From an uncultured bacterium (GTDB taxonomy: Bacteria > Cyanobacteriota > Vampirovibrionia > Gastranaerophilales > Gastranaerophilaceae), in NCBI GenBank assembly GCA_945833895.1, contig CAMAGQ010000011.1:1-22405 (forward strand): a stretch of DNA of 22,405 nucleotides, in the 5' to 3' direction. Positions 1 to 6,708 of the stretch are shown here, one piece after another. The notes beneath the pieces are model-generated. The model was not told the origin of the DNA. It saw only the letters and a program-made list of their open reading frames with translations, and ran no database searches. The first letter of the stretch is position 1, and the number at the start of each line of letters is the position of its first letter. The position numbers and the translations under genes were made by a program.

Positions 1-18
1 AACTTGTATATTAGTCAT
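1..18 (-). CDS. 5' end of an unknown gene leaving the window to the left
   Basis: Only the first six codons are visible on the minus strand (M-T-N-I-Q-V). An ATG at 18-16 is preceded, about six bases away, by AAGGGAGT (31-24), a good Shine-Dalgarno. The gene is divergent from cysK, so the two share the 125-bp region between them. Nothing can be said about the product. Confidence 0.5.
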
Positions 19-143
19 TTTCTACTCCCTTCACCTTATATACAAATAAATTTTAACTTGCTAAAATAGTTTCGTCAAGACAATTCAGGCATGTAAAGTT
101 ATCAAAATTAAGATAAAATTTTGAGGCAGGAAGGAGGCACAAA

Positions 144-1061
144 ATGGTAGTAGCAAGAGATTTAACACAACTAATCGGGAAGACTCCGATGGTAGAAATT
201 AATAGATTAAATCCGGGAAACGCAAAAATTTATGCAAAACTTGAGTATTTTAATCCAGCAAATTCAATAAAAGATAGAGCCGCATTGCAGATGATTTTGG
301 ATGCCGAAAAAGAAGGAAAAATTGATAAAGATACTTTAATAATTGAGCCGACAAGCGGAAACACGGGGATAGGGCTTGCGATGATATGTGCAGTGAGAGG
401 TTATAAAATAGTTCTTACCATGCCTGAATCAATGAGTGTTGAACGCCGTGCATTGCTAAAGGCTTACGGTGCGGAACTTGTTTTGACACCTGCCGCAGAT
501 GGCATGAAAGGTGCGGTTGATAAGGCTATACAATTAAAACAAGACAACCCTAATTCTTTTATCCCGTCGCAATTTGACAACCCGTCAAATCCTAAGGCAC
601 ATTACCTTACAACAGCGGAAGAAATTTGGGCAGATACCGATGGAAAAGTCGATATAATAGTTGCGGGAGCGGGAACAGGCGGAACAATTTCGGGTTTAGC
701 GAAGAAATTAAAAATGAAAAATCCGTCATTAAAAGCGGTTGCTGTTGAACCGTATTCTTCACAGGTTTTGGCGGGAAAACCTGCAGAAAGTCATAAGCTG
801 CAGGGTATCGGAGCGAATTTTGTTCCGAAAAACTTTGCACCTGAACTCATTGATGAAATTATTCCTGTAAAAGATGATGATGCAATCGAAACGACAAAAC
901 TTTTGCCGCAAAAAGAGGGGATTTTGTCGGGAATTTCCGGTGCTACGAACATTTTTGCGGCGGTTGAACTCTCAAAACGTGAGGAAAATAGAGGAAAAGT
1001 AATCGTTACAGTCATTCCTGATTGCGGCGACCATTATTTGAGTTGCGGAATTTGGGATTAG
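144..1061 (+). CDS. cysK: Cysteine synthase (O-acetylserine sulfhydrylase), PLP-dependent
   Basis: This enzyme makes cysteine from O-acetylserine and sulfide in the cytoplasm. The 305-aa product has the usual length and motif order of the family. The PLP lysine is K43 in NPANSIKDR, the substrate loop is TSGNT at 70-74, the phosphate-binding loop is GAGTGGT, and the C terminus carries the SGISGA and PDCGDHYLS segments. The start is set by AAGGAGG at 131-137, six bases before the ATG. It appears monocistronic, since a strong hairpin terminator follows at once. The family also includes cystathionine beta-synthase-like and CysM/CysO-type enzymes, so the preferred sulfur donor is not proven, but fold and chemistry are clear. 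Confidence 0.93.
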   Translation: MVVARDLTQLIGKTPMVEINRLNPGNAKIYAKLEYFNPANSIKDRAALQMILDAEKEGKIDKDTLIIEPTSGNTGIGLAMICAVRGYKIVLTMPESMSVERRALLKAYGAELVLTPAADGMKGAVDKAIQLKQDNPNSFIPSQFDNPSNPKAHYLTTAEEIWADTDGKVDIIVAGAGTGGTISGLAKKLKMKNPSLKAVAVEPYSSQVLAGKPAESHKLQGIGANFVPKNFAPELIDEIIPVKDDDAIETTKLLPQKEGILSGISGATNIFAAVELSKREENRGKVIVTVIPDCGDHYLSCGIWD

Positions 1062-1090
1062 GGGGTAATTTTCGGGCATGCAAAAATTTA

Positions 1091-1120
1091 AGCCGCGCTA
1101 ATTTTTAGCGTGGCTTTGTT
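1091..1120. terminator. Rho-independent terminator after cysK
   Basis: A 10-bp stem (1091-1100 with 1106-1115, one G-U pair) has a 5-nt loop and is followed by a short T-rich tract. A-rich sequence just upstream means it could also stop the leftward gene ending at 1163. Confidence 0.75.
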
Positions 1121-1162
1121 CGCAAAATTTTCCTTTTACCTTAAATATTATATGTTTTATCC

Positions 1163-1408
1163 TTAAACTTCAATGAATAAACGTCTGCCGACGATATTTT
1201 GTTTACCGTTGTAGTAACCTGCAAAATAACCGCCTTTAACGGGTTTATTTTGTGCATAATACTGACCGTAACGGTTTCCGTTATAGTTAACAAAAGGGTT
1301 GTTACTAAACGGGTTACTGCTTGACGGCTGTGTGATTACCGGTGCCGTCGTTCCGATTTGCTGCTGCGGGAGCAATGCGTTTGATAAAAAGTTTACTAAA
1401 CCTGCCAT
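1163..1408 (-). CDS. Small Asn/Gln/Tyr-rich protein of unknown function
   Basis: This is an 81-aa protein of unrecognised family. It starts with a short hydrophobic stretch (AGLVNFLSNALLP), continues with a Pro/Ser/Asn-rich middle (SSSNPFSNNPFVNYNG) and ends in a Tyr/Gly/Lys-rich part (GGYFAGYYNGKQ). There is no convincing signal peptide. An RBS-like GAGGTAAT lies directly before the ATG and a possible -10 (TAGAAT, minus strand of 1423-1428) lies just upstream, which argues for a real gene. It is divergent from the purD-like gene at 1543. Composition resembles small lineage-specific surface or structural proteins, but that is only an impression. Confidence 0.65.
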   Translation of the reverse strand: MAGLVNFLSNALLPQQQIGTTAPVITQPSSSNPFSNNPFVNYNGNRYGQYYAQNKPVKGGYFAGYYNGKQNIVGRRLFIEV

Positions 1409-1503
1409 ATTACCTCTATTCCATTCTACTATGGTTTGTTTTTAACACTTTTTTCTACTTTGTCATTATTTTAGCACATAAATCTTATTTTTCTTAAAAT
1501 ATC

Positions 1504-1535
1504 TTAACAAAATCCTCTGTTTTATGTAGTATAAT
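1504..1535 (+). promoter_or_regulatory. Promoter with -10 almost touching the start codon of the purD-like gene
   Basis: A perfect TATAAT lies at 1530-1535 and the ATG is at 1543, so transcription should begin at or next to the start codon. A TTAACA -35-like box at 1504-1509 has a long 20-nt spacer. No Shine-Dalgarno is visible, which fits a leaderless mRNA. Confidence 0.5.
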
Positions 1536-1542
1536 ATTTATT

Positions 1543-2784
1543 ATGAACAACGGGAAGAAGAAAATTTTAATAGTCGGAAGCGGGGCTGTATCATCGGCAC
1601 TGGGGACAAAACTTAAACAAACATCAGAGGTTGAGGAGATTTTTGTTGCTCCTTCAAACGGAATTGAATCTGAAGAATATACAAATGTCGATTTGCGTGA
1701 AGATGATTTGACGGGATTATTAAAATTCGTGCTTGATAATGAGATAGATTTGACAATTCCCGTTGGTGAAAAAAGTTTAAAAGCGGATATTGTTTCGTTT
1801 TTTCAAGACAACGGTCAGAATATTTTCGGACCTTGTGCGGAGGCTTGCAGAATTGCATTAAATAAGTCTTACGGAAAGAAATTTTTATATAAAATTCACG
1901 CACAGACATCAAAATTCGGGGTATTTGATAAAGTTCAACTTGCGGAAGATTGGTTAAGAACGGCAAATTTTCCTGTACTAATTCGCACCAAAGAAAACAA
2001 TTCACATGGAGACAGGCTGGTTTGTCCTACGATTTCTCTGGCGAGTGAATTTTTGGACAATTTATTTTCAAAAAGTGAAACAGAAATTTTGATTGAAGAA
2101 TTTACTTTTGGTCATAATTTTACTGTGTATTTTGTGACTGACGGATATAGTGCTGTTCCGGTTACGGCTGTTAGCAATTACAAATTTACAACTGACGGTG
2201 ACGGCGGATTTTATACAAATGGCACGGGATGTTTCGCTCCTGACTACAAGGTGTCTGAAGTTGTTTTCTCAAGACTTGAAAACGTTGTTAAAAATGTCCT
2301 CACCTCCTTAGAACGAAAAAATTCTCCGTATCTGGGGTTTCTCGGAGTTGATTGCACGTTAGTCGATGAAGATAAATTTGTGGTGAATGAATTTAAACCG
2401 TTTCTGCAAGATTATGATGCGGCGACTGTTTTAAATTCGGTTGAAGATGATTTAGTTAGAATTTTTTACGCGTGTATTGAGGGGTTGTTTGCCGATGAAT
2501 ATAATGAAGTAAAAACAAACGGGTTTGCCTCGGTTTCTGCTGTTGTTAGTTCAAGACAGTACAATAAAGTTATTAAAGGTCTTGATATGATTGACGACAT
2601 TGGAAATGTCGATTTTATCGGCTGCAAAAAGAATTTGTCAGGTGAATATTTTACTGCTAAAGGCGAATGCTTTGTCCTGACAAGAACGGCAACAACTATT
2701 TCAAGAGCAAAAGAGTATTTGTATGATGATTTAAACCGGATAAAATTTGACGGGATAAAGTACCGTAGTGATATTTGCAAATAA
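1543..2784 (+). CDS. Diverged phosphoribosylamine-glycine ligase (PurD-like ATP-grasp protein)
   Basis: The 413-aa protein follows the PurD layout from end to end. It has an N-terminal nucleotide-binding fold (ILIVGSGAVSSAL, residues 8-20, then VEEIFVAPSNG), the segment DLTIPVGEKSL, IFGPCAEACRIALNKSYGK, an ATP-grasp core with ILIEEFTFG (182-190), FLGVD (266-270), and the PurD-type C terminus KFDGIKYRSDI. PurD joins phosphoribosylamine and glycine in purine synthesis. Key motifs are altered: the usual lysine plus AAGKG loop is replaced around residues 149-160 (TKENNSHGDRLV), and the FNxRxGDPE motif reads EFKPFLQDYDA (283-293). It may therefore be a paralogue with another substrate, or inactive. 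No other pur gene is nearby. dnaJ follows 48 bp downstream. Confidence 0.75.
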   Translation: MNNGKKKILIVGSGAVSSALGTKLKQTSEVEEIFVAPSNGIESEEYTNVDLREDDLTGLLKFVLDNEIDLTIPVGEKSLKADIVSFFQDNGQNIFGPCAEACRIALNKSYGKKFLYKIHAQTSKFGVFDKVQLAEDWLRTANFPVLIRTKENNSHGDRLVCPTISLASEFLDNLFSKSETEILIEEFTFGHNFTVYFVTDGYSAVPVTAVSNYKFTTDGDGGFYTNGTGCFAPDYKVSEVVFSRLENVVKNVLTSLERKNSPYLGFLGVDCTLVDEDKFVVNEFKPFLQDYDAATVLNSVEDDLVRIFYACIEGLFADEYNEVKTNGFASVSAVVSSRQYNKVIKGLDMIDDIGNVDFIGCKKNLSGEYFTAKGECFVLTRTATTISRAKEYLYDDLNRIKFDGIKYRSDICK

Positions 2785-2798
2785 ATATTTCGGGGATG

Positions 2799-2826
2799 TT
2801 GAAATTTTAAAATTTATCATTAGATA
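2799..2826 (+). promoter_or_regulatory. Putative promoter directly abutting the dnaJ-like start
   Basis: TTGAAA at 2799-2804, a 16-nt spacer and TAGATA at 2821-2826 place the predicted transcription start at about the ATG (2833). No Shine-Dalgarno precedes the ATG, which is again consistent with leaderless translation. Confidence 0.4.
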
Positions 2827-2832
2827 AATTGT

Positions 2833-3912
2833 ATGGCGTTTAACAATACAAAAAATTACTATGAGATTTTAGGTGTAGACAGTAGTGCAACGACTTCTGA
2901 AATTAAAACGGCGTACCGCAGACTTGCACGCAAATATCACCCTGATATAAACAAAAATCCGCAGGCTATTGATATTTTTAAAGAGATTACCTGTGCTTAC
3001 GAGGTGCTTTCAAACCCGCAAAAACGCAACGAATATAATATTTTGAACGGTATCTTTACTCAAGAAAAAAGCACGACTTATACGGGAAATTACACTTCCA
3101 AAACTTCTCAAAACAAGGAAACTTCAACTTCTAAAACCGAACAAAAAAATGATGCAAAAACTTCGCAAAATTCAAAAAATACAACGGAAAAGAAAAATTC
3201 TAAGAAATTTTCTTTGCTAAAGAGTATAAAATATTTTCTGACAAAGTTAAAACAAAATGAACGCAGAAAAGCAAACAAAAAGCCTCAAAAAGGTCAGGAT
3301 ATCAGAACCGAAATTACGATAACTCCCGAAGAAGTTATCACAGGGAGTAAAAGGGTAATTAACGTATTGACGACAAGAACTTGTCCTGTGTGTTTCGGGC
3401 ATCGTTTTGTCAACGGCGGAAAATGCAGTGAATGCGGGGGCAAAGGTGAGATTTCGACCCGAAAAAGAATTACCGTAACGATTCCGAAAGGCATCAAAGA
3501 CGGTGCAAAACTCAGATTGAAACAAGAAGGCGGAACAGGACATAATGGCGGTGCTAACGGTGATTTGTACATAACCGTTAAAATCGAAACTCATACTAAA
3601 GTCCATTTTGACAAACAGAATATTTTTTACAATATTCCGATTACCCCTTATGAAGCGGCACTTGGCGAAGAAATAAAAATCCCGACATTTGACGGGGTGA
3701 TAAAATTGAAACTTCCGCCAAACACCTGTTCAGGGCAAAAATTCCGAATTGCAGGTCAAGGCATTAAGAAAAACGGCAAGGCAGGCGATTTGATTATTGT
3801 CGTAAGTATTGAATTTTCTCATGATTTATCGGATGATGAAATTAAGTTGTATGAAAAACTTAAAAATTTATCACATGATGACATCAGAAAGAATTTAATG
3901 AATGAAAACTAA
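2833..3912 (+). CDS. DnaJ-family co-chaperone with a single zinc centre
   Basis: This DnaK co-chaperone has a J-domain at residues 8-70 with the HPD tripeptide at 36-38, which stimulates the Hsp70 ATPase. A long Lys/Ser/Thr/Asn-rich linker follows at about 78-155, in place of the usual Gly/Phe region. Then comes a reduced zinc segment with only two CxxC pairs (C184/C187 and C198/C201); classical DnaJ has four CxxCxGxG repeats. The C-terminal substrate-binding beta domains contain PKGIKDG, GDLYITVKIE and GEEIKIPTFDG. At 359 aa it has near-normal length. It is intermediate between DnaJ and CbpA-like types and may be a second, specialised copy. Its last 11 bp overlap queE, so the two are co-transcribed. 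Confidence 0.85.
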   Translation: MAFNNTKNYYEILGVDSSATTSEIKTAYRRLARKYHPDINKNPQAIDIFKEITCAYEVLSNPQKRNEYNILNGIFTQEKSTTYTGNYTSKTSQNKETSTSKTEQKNDAKTSQNSKNTTEKKNSKKFSLLKSIKYFLTKLKQNERRKANKKPQKGQDIRTEITITPEEVITGSKRVINVLTTRTCPVCFGHRFVNGGKCSECGGKGEISTRKRITVTIPKGIKDGAKLRLKQEGGTGHNGGANGDLYITVKIETHTKVHFDKQNIFYNIPITPYEAALGEEIKIPTFDGVIKLKLPPNTCSGQKFRIAGQGIKKNGKAGDLIIVVSIEFSHDLSDDEIKLYEKLKNLSHDDIRKNLMNEN

Positions 3913-4570
3913 GATTAACGAAATTTTTGCTTCAATACAAGGAGAAGGGCCTGTTGTAGGTTACAAACAACTGTTTATACGGTTTTGCGGGTGCAATTTG
4001 AAATGTGCATACTGCGACACAGAGTTTAATACCGGCATGGAGTTTACTCCGCAGGAATTGTATAAAAAAATCTCCTCCGAGTACGATTTGAAAACATTTC
4101 ATTCAATTTCATTAACAGGCGGCGAGCCTTTGTTATCCGTTGAGTTTTTGAAAGAATTTCTTCCCCTCGTTCAAAATGAAGTGAAAATTTATCTTGAAAC
4201 AAATGCAACTTTGTTTGATAAAATCGGCGAAATTAAAGATAATATCGATATAATTTCTGCTGATATTAAACTGAAATCTTCGACAGGATTTGACAGTTTT
4301 GCACTCCACAGGAAATTTTTTGAAAACTGTAAAGACATAGAAACCTTTGCAAAAGTCGTTTTTGATGAATTTATTACAGAAGATGAGATTGCAAAATGTG
4401 TTGAACTTGCCCAAGATTTTAATTTAGAATTAATTCTTCAACCCAAAATGGCAGGCGATAAAATGACTGTTTCATCAGAATTTTGCACCGAAATTCTTGA
4501 ACGATTTACCCAAAAACATAAGAATACACGTTTAATTCCGCAAGTTCACAAGTTCCTAAATGTTATTTAA
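3902..4570 (+). CDS. queE: 7-carboxy-7-deazaguanine synthase (radical SAM)
   Basis: QueE converts 6-carboxytetrahydropterin to 7-carboxy-7-deazaguanine on the way to queuosine in tRNA. The 222-aa protein opens with INEIFASIQGEGPVVG, typical of the family. The 4Fe-4S/SAM cluster cysteines are C31, C35 and C38 (CNLKCAYC), followed by DTEF; the GGEP SAM-contact motif is at 73-76. Length fits QueE, a compact radical SAM fold. Translation is probably coupled to the dnaJ-like gene, because its ATG lies inside the end of that gene. No other queuosine gene is in the window. Confidence 0.88.
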   Translation: MKTKINEIFASIQGEGPVVGYKQLFIRFCGCNLKCAYCDTEFNTGMEFTPQELYKKISSEYDLKTFHSISLTGGEPLLSVEFLKEFLPLVQNEVKIYLETNATLFDKIGEIKDNIDIISADIKLKSSTGFDSFALHRKFFENCKDIETFAKVVFDEFITEDEIAKCVELAQDFNLELILQPKMAGDKMTVSSEFCTEILERFTQKHKNTRLIPQVHKFLNVI

Positions 4571-4642
4571 TTGACGTGTTTGTCTAATTTTGAATAAATT
4601 GCGTTAATAAAACTTAACAATAGTGGTGAAAAAAGGCAATTA

Positions 4643-4670
4643 TTTACGATGTAAATACTTTATATATAAA
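4643..4670 (+). promoter_or_regulatory. Putative promoter of the two small genes at 4696 and 5067
   Basis: TTTACG at 4643-4648, a 16-nt spacer and TATAAA at 4665-4670 sit within an AT-run. This would give a leader of about 20 nt that includes the RBS at 4684-4689. Confidence 0.4.
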
Positions 4671-4695
4671 GAGCAGAGTATATAAAGGATTGATT

Positions 4696-5046
4696 ATGAG
4701 TTCATTTGATGGGCAATCGGCAATACAAAACATTACAGACGTGAATGCCAAAACTGAAAACTATGTCAAAACAGATTTGGGTATAAAAGTAACTGATGAA
4801 GAAACAAGAAATGTAATCAGTTCAACGTTTGGATTAATAAAGAATAACTTGGATGCACTATGGTATTCAGTAGGCTTAGACCCGAATGTAAACATGGCGT
4901 ACCAAAAAACAATGATGGATCCGAACCAGTGTATCGAAGTCGGAAATAAAAGATTTTACCCGCATCCGGGAGTTGGAACATTAAAAGCGTACAACGATGC
5001 AGGAAACCCAGCAGGCGGATGTTTCTCAATGCAGACATTGGCTTAA
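4696..5046 (+). CDS. Small protein of unknown function
   Basis: The 116-aa product is not recognised. The start at 4696 (MSSFDGQSAIQ...) is chosen because AAAGGA at 4684-4689 is well spaced; an in-frame TTG two codons earlier is less likely. The N-terminal half looks helical and polar (VTDEETRNVISSTFG). The C-terminal half is rich in Gly, Pro, Asn and aromatics (NKRFYPHPGVGTLKAYNDAG). There is no signal peptide or membrane segment. It probably forms a two-gene unit with the next gene, 20 bp downstream. Confidence 0.7.
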   Translation: MSSFDGQSAIQNITDVNAKTENYVKTDLGIKVTDEETRNVISSTFGLIKNNLDALWYSVGLDPNVNMAYQKTMMDPNQCIEVGNKRFYPHPGVGTLKAYNDAGNPAGGCFSMQTLA

Positions 5047-5066
5047 ATTAATTAAAAGGATTATAA

Positions 5067-5327
5067 ATGGTATCACAGTTAAACGGAATACAATTAACAT
5101 CTCGTCCCGGAACAGATTTTACTACACAGTATAATGTTCCTGATACGGGTTTGACCAATAATTCAACATTGGCAGCGTTTTCTGCGGTTTATAATCTTTT
5201 GAGAGCGGATTTCAACGGTAAACAATCTGAAAACATCGCTCAACATTCAAAAAATGACATCTTTTTAAATAACGGCTTGAAACAAAATATGGCTCAAGGC
5301 ACTCATAAACTCTTCACCCAAGCCTAG
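5067..5327 (+). CDS. Small protein of unknown function
   Basis: This 86-aa protein of no recognised family begins MVSQLNGIQLTSRPG and contains a predicted helix (AAFSAVYNLLRADFNG). An RBS-like AAAAGGA lies about ten bases before the ATG. The gene follows the 116-aa protein closely in the same direction and ends right at the border of a repeat cluster. Function unknown; it may work with its upstream neighbour. Confidence 0.65.
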   Translation: MVSQLNGIQLTSRPGTDFTTQYNVPDTGLTNNSTLAAFSAVYNLLRADFNGKQSENIAQHSKNDIFLNNGLKQNMAQGTHKLFTQA

Positions 5328-5333
5328 GGGGGA

Positions 5334-5389
5334 GGGGTAAATATTGTAAAAACTCCCTCTCCGGTCGGGAGAGGGCTTGGGTGAGGGTT
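5334..5389. repeat. G/C-rich hairpin repeat (type C, copy 1)
   Basis: A GGGGTAAAT motif (5334-5342) is followed by a hairpin at 5355-5375 (CCCTCTCC against GGGAGAGGG) and a G-rich tail to about 5389. The layout resembles the element at 22057-22093. Confidence 0.6.
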
Positions 5390-5406
5390 CAATCAAAATA
5401 AATACT

Positions 5407-5427
5407 GTCATTTTGAGCAGGGGTAAA
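5407..5427. repeat. Fragment of the type A repeat
   Basis: GTCATTTTGAG at 5407-5417 differs by one base from the terminal repeat of type A, and is followed by a GGGGTAAAT motif (5420-5427, shared leading G). No matching right end is close by, so it appears to be a remnant. Confidence 0.45.
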
Positions 5428-5461
5428 TATATGAGAATCCCTAAATATCTGTAAGTATATC

Positions 5462-5682
5462 GTCATTCTGAGCAGGCACGAGCAGAGGGTGAAAGCGTAA
5501 GCGTACCCGTTTATTGCGAGTGCCGTAAGCGAAGAATCCTGAACGACTTCGCTATTTAAACCCTCTCCCGAATTTCTAAATTCACTACCGTTCATTAAGA
5601 AATTCTACCCTCCCCCAAGGTGGGAGGATAAAGTGTGTCAGGGATTCTTCGGGCAATAAAAAATCGTCGCCCCCAGAATGAC
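5462..5682. repeat. Type A palindromic repeat, copy 1, interrupted by type B
   Basis: The left end is GTCATTCTGAG (5462-5472) and the right end carries the inverted CAGAATGAC (5674-5682). The inner parts GAAGAATCCTGAACGACTT and GTCAGGGATTCTTCGGG match copy 2 at 10021-10141. An 82-bp segment (5554-5635) containing the type B repeat splits it. There is no coding capacity, so it resembles a miniature inverted-repeat element. Confidence 0.75.
5558..5627. repeat. Type B repeat, copy 1 (70 bp)
   Basis: This 70-bp block is identical to 10150-10219 except for one base. It contains an inner inverted repeat (GAATTTCT ... AGAAATTC) and a terminal hairpin (CCTCCC against GGGAGG). It sits inside type A copy 1. 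Confidence 0.85.
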
Positions 5683-5719
5683 GGGGGTAAATGTGTGGTA
5701 TCCCTTAGAATCAGAAGAA

Positions 5720-6055
5720 TTATTTTTTCCAATATGGTCTAAATTCAATAATTTTTTGATAAACTTCTTCTAAATCTCCGTCAAAATTTATCGCTCTATC
5801 ATCTACAAATACACTTGAGAATTGATTTTTTACATTAGAAACATTCTCAACATATTGAATTAAACCATTTTCAATAAGCCAAAGTACGGTCATTTTAATG
5901 TTTCTTGTGGTGAAAATTTCAATTCTGTAATTTTCTGATAATTTTTGTAGAAAATTTTTCGCCCCTTGTTTTATTTCAGGAAGTTTTGTTTCGTTGTAGT
6001 TTCCGTCATAGTTGTTCAAAACTCCGTCTAAGTCTATAGAAATTAGTTTTCTCAT
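5720..6055 (-). CDS. Small HAD-superfamily hydrolase, 5'(3')-deoxyribonucleotidase-like
   Basis: The 111-aa protein shows HAD motifs in order: IDLDG with D8 (nucleophile) and D10, FTTR at 47-51 (motif II), a possible motif III lysine at K76 (VSNVK), and VDDRAINFDG at 84-93 (motif IV acids). The C terminus IIEFRPYWKK is seen in small NT5C-like or phage-type HAD proteins. It probably removes a phosphate from a small substrate; which one is not known. The ATG at 6055 has AAGGGAG five bases upstream and begins at the HAD fold. A longer in-frame extension upstream lacks homology and is not used. It is divergent from the AbrB-like gene. Confidence 0.75.
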   Translation of the reverse strand: MRKLISIDLDGVLNNYDGNYNETKLPEIKQGAKNFLQKLSENYRIEIFTTRNIKMTVLWLIENGLIQYVENVSNVKNQFSSVFVDDRAINFDGDLEEVYQKIIEFRPYWKK

Positions 6056-6130
6056 ATTTGCTCCCTTCTTAAAAAGTCTTTTATTATTCCTATCAATAGT
6101 ACATATTAAATACTGTAAATCGGACATAAA

Positions 6131-6146
6131 ATTAGTCAATAGTCTA
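6131..6146. promoter_or_regulatory. Possible operator before the AbrB-like gene
   Basis: An imperfect palindrome (TTAG ... CTAA with matching inner bases) overlaps a direct repeat of AGTC. It lies 17 bases upstream of the start at 6163, between two divergent genes. Autoregulation by the AbrB-like product is a guess. Confidence 0.25.
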
Positions 6147-6162
6147 ACAAAAAAGGAAACTG

Positions 6163-6480
6163 ATGAAAAAGTTCTTAACAGCACGCGGAAATGGTTGGGC
6201 ACTGATTGTACCTAAAGATGTTATTAAATTATTAGGTATTAATCCTGAAAGTGCCAAATTAAAATTTGAAATGAAAGATAAAACTCTATTTGTCCAAGAA
6301 GTTTTAGAAAATGATATTGATATGCAAAAATATCTTATCAGGAAATTTGCCCGCAAAAATACCAGTTGGACTTTGTACATGCCAAATTCAATACTAGAAT
6401 TACTTAAAATCAAACCTGAAGAAGATATGGTTGAACTTGAAGTTGATGGGCAAATTTTGATTATCAAGAAAGCATCTTAA
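6163..6480 (+). CDS. AbrB/SpoVT-like protein with two swapped-hairpin repeats
   Basis: The 105-aa protein is a tandem duplication. Repeat 1 (about 3-46) reads GWALIVPKDVIKLLGINPES then a beta hairpin; repeat 2 (about 58-103) reads SWTLYMPNSILELLKIKPEE then a similar hairpin. Each resembles the AbrB/MazE DNA-binding half (IPK..., LGI..GD). The usual family member has one such half and dimerises, so this could be a self-contained pseudo-dimer that binds DNA. AAAAGGA at 6151-6157 sets the start. There is no toxin gene next to it, so an antitoxin role is not supported. A hairpin terminator follows. Confidence 0.65.
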   Translation: MKKFLTARGNGWALIVPKDVIKLLGINPESAKLKFEMKDKTLFVQEVLENDIDMQKYLIRKFARKNTSWTLYMPNSILELLKIKPEEDMVELEVDGQILIIKKAS

Positions 6481-6496
6481 CAAATTTGAGCAAACG

Positions 6497-6540
6497 AAAA
6501 AAGTAGGTTTTAGTAATCATTGATTACCGGAACCTTTTTT
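6497..6540 (+). terminator. Terminator of the AbrB-like gene
   Basis: A run of A and GGTT pairs with AACC and a run of T, with an inner GTAATC/GATTAC stem. It ends in T-rich sequence 17 bases after the stop codon. Confidence 0.6.
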
Positions 6541-6547
6541 AGATATA

Positions 6548-6617
6548 TTTTGTCATCCTGAATTTTACAAAGTGAACCAAAATTTTTGTCATCCTGAACA
6601 TGTTTCAGGATCTCATA
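6548..6617. repeat. Dispersed TCATCCTGAA-type repeats
   Basis: TTTTGTCATCCTGAA occurs twice (6548-6562 and 6584-6598). The second copy continues into an imperfect hairpin, ATCCTGAA ... TTCAGGAT (6591-6612). This is a common intergenic repeat style; no gene is seen in 6541-6658. Confidence 0.55.
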
Positions 6618-6658
6618 GTGTAGCAAATTTTAAAATAGTGGACGTAAATGTAAAGATT

Positions 6659-6689
6659 AAAAAGCCCTCTCGATCGAGAGGGCTTTTTT
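6659..6689. terminator. Bidirectional terminator
   Basis: A perfect 22-bp palindrome (6663-6684) is flanked by an A-run on the left and a T-run on the right. It should stop the leftward aminotransferase gene and any rightward read-through. Confidence 0.85.
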
Positions 6690-6708
6690 GTTTCAGGGTT
6701 TACAAAAT

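Noticed and set aside
607..1015. Leftward ORFs inside cysK and similar ORFs opposite other genes
   Set aside because: They lie within well-supported genes, lack an RBS and have no family-like sequence, so they are shadows of the real frames.
3902..4570. queE as the pyruvate formate-lyase activating enzyme
   Set aside because: Its CxxxCxxC, IQGEGP start, DTEF and length fit QueE, and it is far from pflB. Activating enzymes differ in the N-terminal motifs.
5334..5692. CRISPR array
   Set aside because: The repeats are palindromic, nested and irregularly spaced, without uniform repeat-spacer units, and no cas gene is seen.
6163..6480. Antitoxin of a toxin-antitoxin pair
   Set aside because: There is no toxin-like gene beside it; the HAD gene is divergent and does not resemble a toxin.
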